A stretch of DNA of 16,037 bases, taken from the NCBI GenBank assembly GCA_051655145.1, contig JBOFZK010000032.1, forward strand, positions 1 to 16,037, written 5' to 3'. Below are positions 7,072 to 16,037 of the stretch, one piece after another. The notes below the pieces were generated by a model. It was not told the DNA's origin. It saw nothing but the letters and a program-made list of their open reading frames with translations, and ran no database searches. Origin of the DNA: UBA710 sp051655145 (GTDB lineage: Bacteria; Bacillota_I; Bacilli_A; Mycoplasmatales; Metamycoplasmataceae). Positions within the stretch are counted from its first letter, which is position 1. The number at the start of each line of letters is the position of its first letter. The position numbers and the translations under genes are program-made.

Positions 7072-8177
7072 TGAAAACAGAAACAAGAGAAAAATTTTCT
7101 AAGATTCCAGCAGGACTTACAGGTGTAGGTTTAGGTATGGCCGGCCTTGGCTCAGTTTGGACAGCACTTATTAATTCTAATGTTAGTGACAAAGTTCCAG
7201 ACCATATTTTATCTGTTTTACAATATTTTTCAATTAGTTTTACAATATTCTTTTTAGTTTTAATTTTTATAAAAGTATCTTTTAATAAAAATATTTTAAA
7301 ACAAGAAATATCACACCCATTAATTAGTTCCTTTTTACCAACAATTTTTATGTCTTTAATGTTAGTTGGAGGATTTATCGCTTCAATTAGTAAGCTAGCT
7401 TATGATAGTCTGCAAATAAATGCTTTAACAATTATTGGAGCAATTATTTGATATATAGCTGTATTAGGCCATTTTGTAATTTTATCTTCTTTTTTATATT
7501 TCGTTGTTAGAAAACATAAGGTAAAAGAAGAACCAATTTATGCTTCTTGATTTATCCCTCCAGTTGGAATAATTGTATCTTGTCTTGTTGTTCCATTTTT
7601 CCCGACTCAGTTAATTCCAACAATTTTATTCCAAATAATTTGATTTTTTGGTTTCTCTCTTTATTTAATTGCTTTTCCCCTAATTACTTTTAAATTGCTT
7701 TTCAATAAAAACAAACAAGAATGAACTTTACCATCGATTGGAATTTTTGCAGCTCCTGCCAATCTTTCTTTATCAGGTTTTGTTTCTTGTTTTATTGGAA
7801 TTAAAGATGGGAGCAATCAATATACCCCTCTTCTTAATTATTACGATATGACATTTGTCTACAATATTATTATTGTTTTAACTTTTTTAGCAATTACTTC
7901 TACTTTTGTAGTTTATTTAATTTTACCTAAAATTCTTTTAATGAAGTTTAATCCAACCTTTGCTTCACTAACTTTCCCCCTAGCTGTTGGAGCTACTTCA
8001 ACCTCTTTAGTTACAAAAGTAATTTTTTCAGCAATGGGTCAAAATCCTTATTTAATTCAACTACATTTAACAATTTCAATTATTTCTTATATTGAATTAA
8101 TTATGGCAACACTTATTATTTCTTATGTTTTAGTAAGATATTTGATGCTTTTATATTCAATTTTTTGAAAAAGATAA
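7071..8177 (+). CDS. TDT family transporter (tellurite-resistance/dicarboxylate, TehA/SLAC1-like)
   Basis: 368 aa, about ten hydrophobic segments, in line with the ten-helix TDT/SLAC1 fold. Family marks: IPAGLTGVGLGMAGLGSVW near the N-terminus, PIYASWFIPPVGI mid-protein, FAAPANLSLSGF, and FNPTFASLTFPLAVGAT late. Members carry monovalent anions, C4-dicarboxylates or sulfite; the substrate here is unknown. Several TGA codons are Trp (for example at 7449-7451 and 8166-8168), one Trp (GSVW) is TGG, and the stop is TAA at 8175-8177. The ATG shares its A with the previous TAA stop (TAATG), so translation probably depends on reinitiation after the upstream gene. The 3' end carries the -35 region of the pyrG promoter. 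Confidence 0.85.
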
Positions 8178-8192
8178 TTTTTTTACTATAAT
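8165..8192 (+). promoter_or_regulatory. Promoter of pyrG
   Basis: TTGAAA (8165-8170) and TATAAT (8187-8192) are separated by 16 nt, the best -35/-10 pair in the window. The -35 lies inside the last codons of the transporter gene. The -10 ends 7 nt before ATG 8200, so the mRNA should start at the ATG itself. Confidence 0.75.
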
Positions 8193-8199
8193 TCAAAAT

Positions 8200-9831
8200 A
8201 TGGAAAACGGGATTAATTATTTAAAAAATACAAAAACAAAAATTATTTTTGTAACAGGTGGAGTAATTTCTGGAATAGGAAAAGGAATTATCGCTTCTTC
8301 AATAGGAAATATTTTACAGGCAAGAGGTTATAAAGTTACTATTCAAAAGCTTGATCCCTACCTAAATTATGATCCAGGTGTACTATCACCATTTGAACAT
8401 GGAGAAGTCTATGTTACAAATGATGGGGGAGAAACAGATTTAGATCTTGGTCATTATGAAAGATTCTTAGGAATAAAATTAAATAAAAACGCAAATTACA
8501 CATCCGGTCGTCTTTTTATGGAATTAAATGAAAAAGAAAGGGCTGGATTTTTTAATGGAAAAACAGTTCAATTATTTCCACATTTTTCAAATATTATAAT
8601 AAATGCTATTAGTAAACAAATAGAACAAGAAAATCCAGACTTTTTTATAATTGAAATTGGAGGAACTGTTGGAGATTTAGAATCTGTTTCATTTATAAGA
8701 ACTATTTCAGAAATAAGTTCTTTAAATCCAGATAAAACTTTTAATATTCATGCAACATTTGTTCCCTTCCTTTCAATTAATTCAGAATTCAAAACAAAAC
8801 CAACACAATTTTCAGTGCAAAATTTAAATGCTTTTGGAATTAAATCTAATATGCTTTTTTTAAGAACAGAAATTCCTTTTCCTGATGAGAAAATAATTAA
8901 TAAAATTTCTCAATCTTTATTTATTAATAAAGAATATGTTATTTCCCTTCCAAATCTTTCTTCAGTTTATTTAGTTCCTGAAAATTTAGAAAAACAAAAA
9001 GTAGCTGATTTAATTTTAGATCATTTTAAAATGCCTAATAAAATTACAATCGATCAAAAATGAAACGATTTTATTAAATTATTAAAAAATAAAGAAAAAA
9101 AACAAGAATTAAAAATTGCTATGCTTGGAAAATATGTTGATGTAGAAGATGCATATAAATCAATTCGTGAAGCATTATTTATTTCTTCTGTTTGAGCTAA
9201 AGTAAAAATAAAAATTAATTGAATAAATGCTGAACAAATAAATGATAAGAATGTTGAAAAACAATTAAGTAATTTTGATGGAGTTGTTGTTCTTCCTGGT
9301 TTTGGTGAAAGAGGATTTGAAGGAAAAGTATCAACTGTTAGATATACTAAAAAAGCAAATATTCCAACTTTAGGAATTTGTCTTGGAATGCAGGCCATGG
9401 TAGTTGGTCAATCAAGAGATCTTGGAATAACTAATGCAACATCAAAAGAATTTTCTCATTCTGATGAAAACCAAGTTTTTGTTTTTGATTTAATAAATAA
9501 AAATAATGATATAAATTTAGGCGGAAGCTTACGTTTAGGTGAATATAAAGTACTTTTTGAAAAAGGAAGTTTATTTAATAAGGTTTATCAAAATGATTCT
9601 GCTCTAGAAAGACATAGACATAGATATGAATTTGTTTCTCAATACAAAGATGTTTTAGAAAAAAACAATTTTTATTTTTCAGGAAAAGATAGTAAATCAG
9701 GTTTAATCGAAACTTGTGAAATTAAAGATCATAAGTTTTATCTAGGTACTCAATACCACCCAGAATTTAATTCTAATCCTAGAACTGACCACCCTTTATT
9801 TAGGGCTTTTATTAAATCAATGATTAAATAA
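8200..9831 (+). CDS. pyrG: CTP synthase (glutamine-hydrolysing)
   Basis: 543 aa, normal length. It makes CTP from UTP, ATP and glutamine in the cytoplasm. The amidoligase domain (about 1-280) has FVTGGVISGIGKG (usual form GGVVSSLGKG), QKLDPYLNYDPG, HGEVYVTNDGGETDLDLGHYERF, LNEKERAGFFNGKTVQ and EIGGTVGDLES. The class I glutamine amidotransferase domain (about 300-543) has GICLGMQ with nucleophile Cys394, the RHRYEF segment, and GTQYHPEF with His520 and Glu522. The motif usually written PGGFG reads LPGFG here. TGA is Trp in several places, first at Trp288. The N-terminus is about ten residues longer than in many homologues, but there is no later ATG near the P-loop and the promoter position supports 8200. 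Confidence 0.96.
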
Positions 9832-9931
9832 AAGACTTGATTTTTATAAAAAAAATAAAAAAATAAAAAAAATATGAAAACTTTTTATTTTTAGTGTATT
9901 ATTTAATTTAATCAAGTTATTATAAAGTCTT
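9832..9931 (+). promoter_or_regulatory. Candidate rRNA operon promoter with A-tract (UP-like) element and nested inverted repeats
   Basis: A nearly pure A-tract (about 9848-9872) precedes an ATGAAA -35-like hexamer (9874-9879), a 17-nt spacer and TATTAT (9897-9902), the arrangement of strong stable-RNA promoters with an UP element. AAGACTTGATT (9832-9842) can pair with AATCAAG (9910-9916) or, through AAGACTT, with AAGTCTT (9925-9931). The latter could also end the pyrG transcript, though no T-run follows. Confidence 0.5.
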
Positions 9932-9989
9932 ATAAAACTACAAACATATTTTTGTATTTACTTTATTTTTAAAAAAACTTGGTTAAAAT

Positions 9990-10005
9990 TGTTCTTTGAA
10001 AACTG
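9990..10005 (+). promoter_or_regulatory. boxA-like leader element before 16S rRNA
   Basis: TGTTCTTTGAAAACTG matches the antitermination/boxA-type leader of low-GC Gram-positive rRNA operons. The identical 16-mer recurs before the 23S at 11671-11686. Confidence 0.7.
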
Positions 10006-10015
10006 GATATTATTA
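9999..10015 (+). other. 16S processing stem, 5' strand
   Basis: AAAACTGGATATTATTA is exactly complementary over 17 nt to 11632-11648 downstream of the 16S. Together they form the long stem that RNase III cuts to release pre-16S rRNA. Confidence 0.85.
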
Positions 10016-10039
10016 AATTACAAATGTTAATGTCAATTA

Positions 10040-11556
<1,517 letters not shown>

Positions 11557-11819
11557 TTACGGAGTACAAAAATCTTTTTATTTTTTTGGATACATTTTTA
11601 TTTATTAAAAAAGATCAAAACAAAATTAACATAATAATATCCAGTTTTGAGGGAAACAATCTCTCAAACATGTTCTTTGAAAACTGAATAGTAATAACAA
11701 AACAACGCAACTATATTGATGATTAATAATTTTATTAATTATTTATAAAGTAGCCGAGAAATTAAAAATAATTTTTATTTTTAATTTATTTCAAATTAGA
11801 TACAAATAATACAATAGGT
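11557..11819 (+). other. 16S-23S internal transcribed spacer (no tRNA)
   Basis: About 263 nt, very AT-rich, without tRNA genes. It holds the 3' strand of the 16S stem (11632-11648), a TTTGAG/CTCAAA hairpin (about 11646-11669), the second boxA-like copy (11671-11686) and the 5' strand of the 23S stem (11679-11695). Two further perfect hairpins follow: 11722-11739 (8 bp) and 11759-11787 (13 bp, 3-nt loop). Confidence 0.85.
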
Positions 11820-14714
<2,895 letters not shown>

Positions 14715-14743
14715 CATTTTAATCTAATTATATATTAAACAAA

Positions 14744-14760
14744 ATTACTATTCAGTTTTC
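14744..14760 (+). other. 23S processing stem, 3' strand
   Basis: ATTACTATTCAGTTTTC is exactly complementary over 17 nt to 11679-11695 upstream of the 23S, forming the pre-23S RNase III stem. Confidence 0.85.
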
Positions 14761-14782
14761 AGAGAAACATAAAATAAAATTT

Positions 14783-14806
14783 AAACCTTGATCAAAGGTT
14801 TTTTTT
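14783..14806 (+). terminator. Rho-independent terminator of the rRNA operon
   Basis: AAACCTT (14783-14789), 5-nt loop GATCA, AAGGTTT (14795-14801), then a run of T. It lies 23 nt after the 23S processing stem and shows that the operon ends without a 5S gene. Confidence 0.85.
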
Positions 14807-14888
14807 ATTTTCTTAAAGCAAAAACAAAAAATTTATATATTATATATAAAAATTTAAAAAAAAAATAAACAAATTATAATTTTAAACA

Positions 14889-14894
14889 TATAAT
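14889..14894 (+). promoter_or_regulatory. -10 box of ppa
   Basis: TATAAT ends 7 nt before ATG 14902, the same spacing as in pyrG, implying a leaderless mRNA. Upstream, 14807-14888 is AT-rich filler with a near-palindrome at 14832-14850. Confidence 0.65.
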
Positions 14895-14901
14895 TTATAT
14901 T

Positions 14902-15468
14902 ATGAATAAAGAAGTTGAAAACAAAATTGTTGATGTGAATATTGAAATTCCATCAGATTCAAACATAAAATACGAATACGATAGACAAAAAGGAAAAATA
15001 ATTGTAGATAGAATCTTAAGAGATGGATTTAAATATCCAGCTAATTACGGATATATAGCCGAAGCTTTAGATTGAGACGGAGATGAATTAGATGTTCTAG
15101 TTTATTCTTCCGAAAAATTCAGCCCAGGAGTAGAACTTAAAGCGAGAATTGTTGGGGCAATGAAAATGATTGATGATGGAGAAACTGATACTAAATTAAT
15201 CGCTGTTCATCATGATGATTACCGTCTTGATCACATTAAAACTTTAGAAGATATTTCGCCTGAATGATTAGAAAAAGTTAAAACATTTTTCTCTACATAT
15301 AAAAATTGAAAAAGAGAAGGAATTACTAAAGTTCCAGGTTTTGAAGGAATTGAATGAGCTGTTGAACAATATAATGAAGCTTATGAATTAATGCAAAAAT
15401 ACGGACACTTATCAAAAAAAGAATTCATTGATTTAATGAAGAAAAAGTTTCCTGAAAAATACGAATAA
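14902..15468 (+). CDS. ppa: Inorganic pyrophosphatase (family I)
   Basis: 188 aa, close to the 170-190 usual for bacterial family I enzymes. It splits pyrophosphate to two phosphates in the cytoplasm, with magnesium, pulling DNA, RNA and aminoacyl-tRNA synthesis forward. The signature DGDELDV is present, with metal ligands Asp59, Asp61 and Asp64. Asp91/Asp92, Asp96 and Lys98 (MIDDGETDTKL) and Tyr133-Lys134 follow in the expected order. The Trp next to the signature (Trp58) and four later ones are TGA. The stop is TAA at 15466-15468. It is a separate unit from the rRNA operon and from metG, which has its own -10. Confidence 0.96.
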
Positions 15469-15483
15469 AATAAATCATTATAT

Positions 15484-15489
15484 TATAAT
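15484..15489 (+). promoter_or_regulatory. -10 box of metG
   Basis: TATAAT in the 29-nt gap after ppa, ending 8 nt before ATG 15498. Again no room for a leader or Shine-Dalgarno. Confidence 0.6.
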
Positions 15490-15497
15490 ATAACTTT

Positions 15498-16037
15498 ATG
15501 AATAAACAGAAAACTCTTTATATAACTACACCTATTTTTTATCCTTCTGGTAATCTCCACTTAGGACATTTTTATTCAACTACAATTGCCTGAAGTTTTA
15601 AAAACTTTAAAAAGAAATTAGGATATAAAGTTTTATTTTCAACAGGGTCTGATGAACACGGACAAAAAATAGAACAAAAAGCTCTTTCTCTTAATTTATC
15701 TCCTCAACAATATGTTGATGGAATATTTATGGAATTTGAAGACTTTTGAAAAAAACTAGAAATCAAATATGATCTTTTTTCTAGAACCACTAATCCTAAA
15801 CACCAAAAACTTATCCGTCAAATATTTTGAAAGATGATGGAAAAAGAATATATATATAAAGGATCATATAAAGGTTTATATTCAGTTCAAGATGAAGAAT
15901 TCATTCTTGAAAAAGACGCCTTAAAAGAAGGTAATAATTTTCTTCATCCAACATCAAAACACATTTTACAAATTGTTGAAGAACCTTCATATTTTTTTAA
16001 AATGTCTTTATTTGAAAAATGATTAGTTGAATATAAT
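15498..16037 (+). CDS. metG: Methionyl-tRNA synthetase, N-terminal part (runs off window)
   Basis: The first 180 codons are visible and the gene continues past the window. It charges tRNA-Met with methionine. The class I HIGH motif is HLGH (21-24) in YPSGNLHLGHFYST. The STGSDEHGQK block (Asp52-Gly55) follows, then KGLYSVQDEEF (124-135), which lacks the zinc-binding cysteines of the GWYC-type enzymes, and EEPSYFFKMS (161-170). KMSKS and the anticodon-binding domain lie beyond the end. TGA is used for Trp. It follows ppa in the same direction. Confidence 0.95.

Noticed and set aside
9054..9398. Minus-strand frame of 114 aa
   Set aside because: Antisense to the pyrG glutamine amidotransferase domain, including its catalytic Cys region.
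9984..9989. TAAAAT as the rRNA -10 box
   Set aside because: Transcription from it would start inside the boxA-like element and cut the 5' strand of the 16S processing stem.
14832..14850. TTTATATAT/ATATATAAA palindrome as a terminator
   Set aside because: It has no loop or T-run, and simple AT alternation is common in this DNA.

Overview
The window comes from a very AT-rich mollicute (mycoplasma) that reads UGA as tryptophan (genetic code 4). Most protein genes are open only if TGA is read as Trp. This holds even inside conserved motifs, such as the Trp of the helicase motif III and the Trp next to the pyrophosphatase metal site. The 16S-23S operon has no tRNA in its spacer and no 5S gene behind the 23S. 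23S position 2057 (E. coli numbering) is A. Both points suggest the hominis-type mycoplasmas, but I do not assign a species from memory.

Layout. 1-194: non-coding, with two inverted repeats and a promoter. 195-1430 (+): a lipoprotein made of four repeats. 1548-2924 (-): a unit read right to left, with a thioredoxin, an overlapping Cof-type HAD phosphatase, tRNA-Cys and tRNA-Arg, closed by a rho-independent terminator. 2936-3469 (-): a DUF402/Ntdp-type nucleotide phosphatase. 3569-3642 (+): tRNA-Gly. 3661-5799 (-): a full PcrA/UvrD helicase. 5908-8177 (+): two overlapping polytopic membrane protein genes, the first resembling DUF1600/Pr6Pr proteins and the second a TDT (TehA/SLAC1-like) transporter. 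8200-9831 (+): CTP synthase. About 10040-14714 (+): 16S and 23S rRNA, with an A-tract/UP-like promoter, duplicated boxA-like leaders, two perfect 17-bp processing stems and a terminator. 14902-15468 (+): inorganic pyrophosphatase. 15498 to the window end (+): the first 180 codons of methionyl-tRNA synthetase.

The genes are mostly housekeeping: nucleotide supply and clean-up (CTP synthase, Ntdp-like phosphatase, pyrophosphatase), translation (rRNA, three tRNAs, MetRS), repair and transcription conflict (PcrA), redox (thioredoxin), plus envelope proteins. No insertion sequence, phage gene or CRISPR array was seen.

The most striking regularity is in the promoters. Five plus-strand genes carry a perfect TATAAT only 7-10 nt before the ATG, so their mRNAs should be leaderless or nearly so. 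Only the thioredoxin gene has a clear Shine-Dalgarno sequence. The least understood genes are the DUF1600/Pr6Pr-like membrane protein and its overlapping TDT partner.
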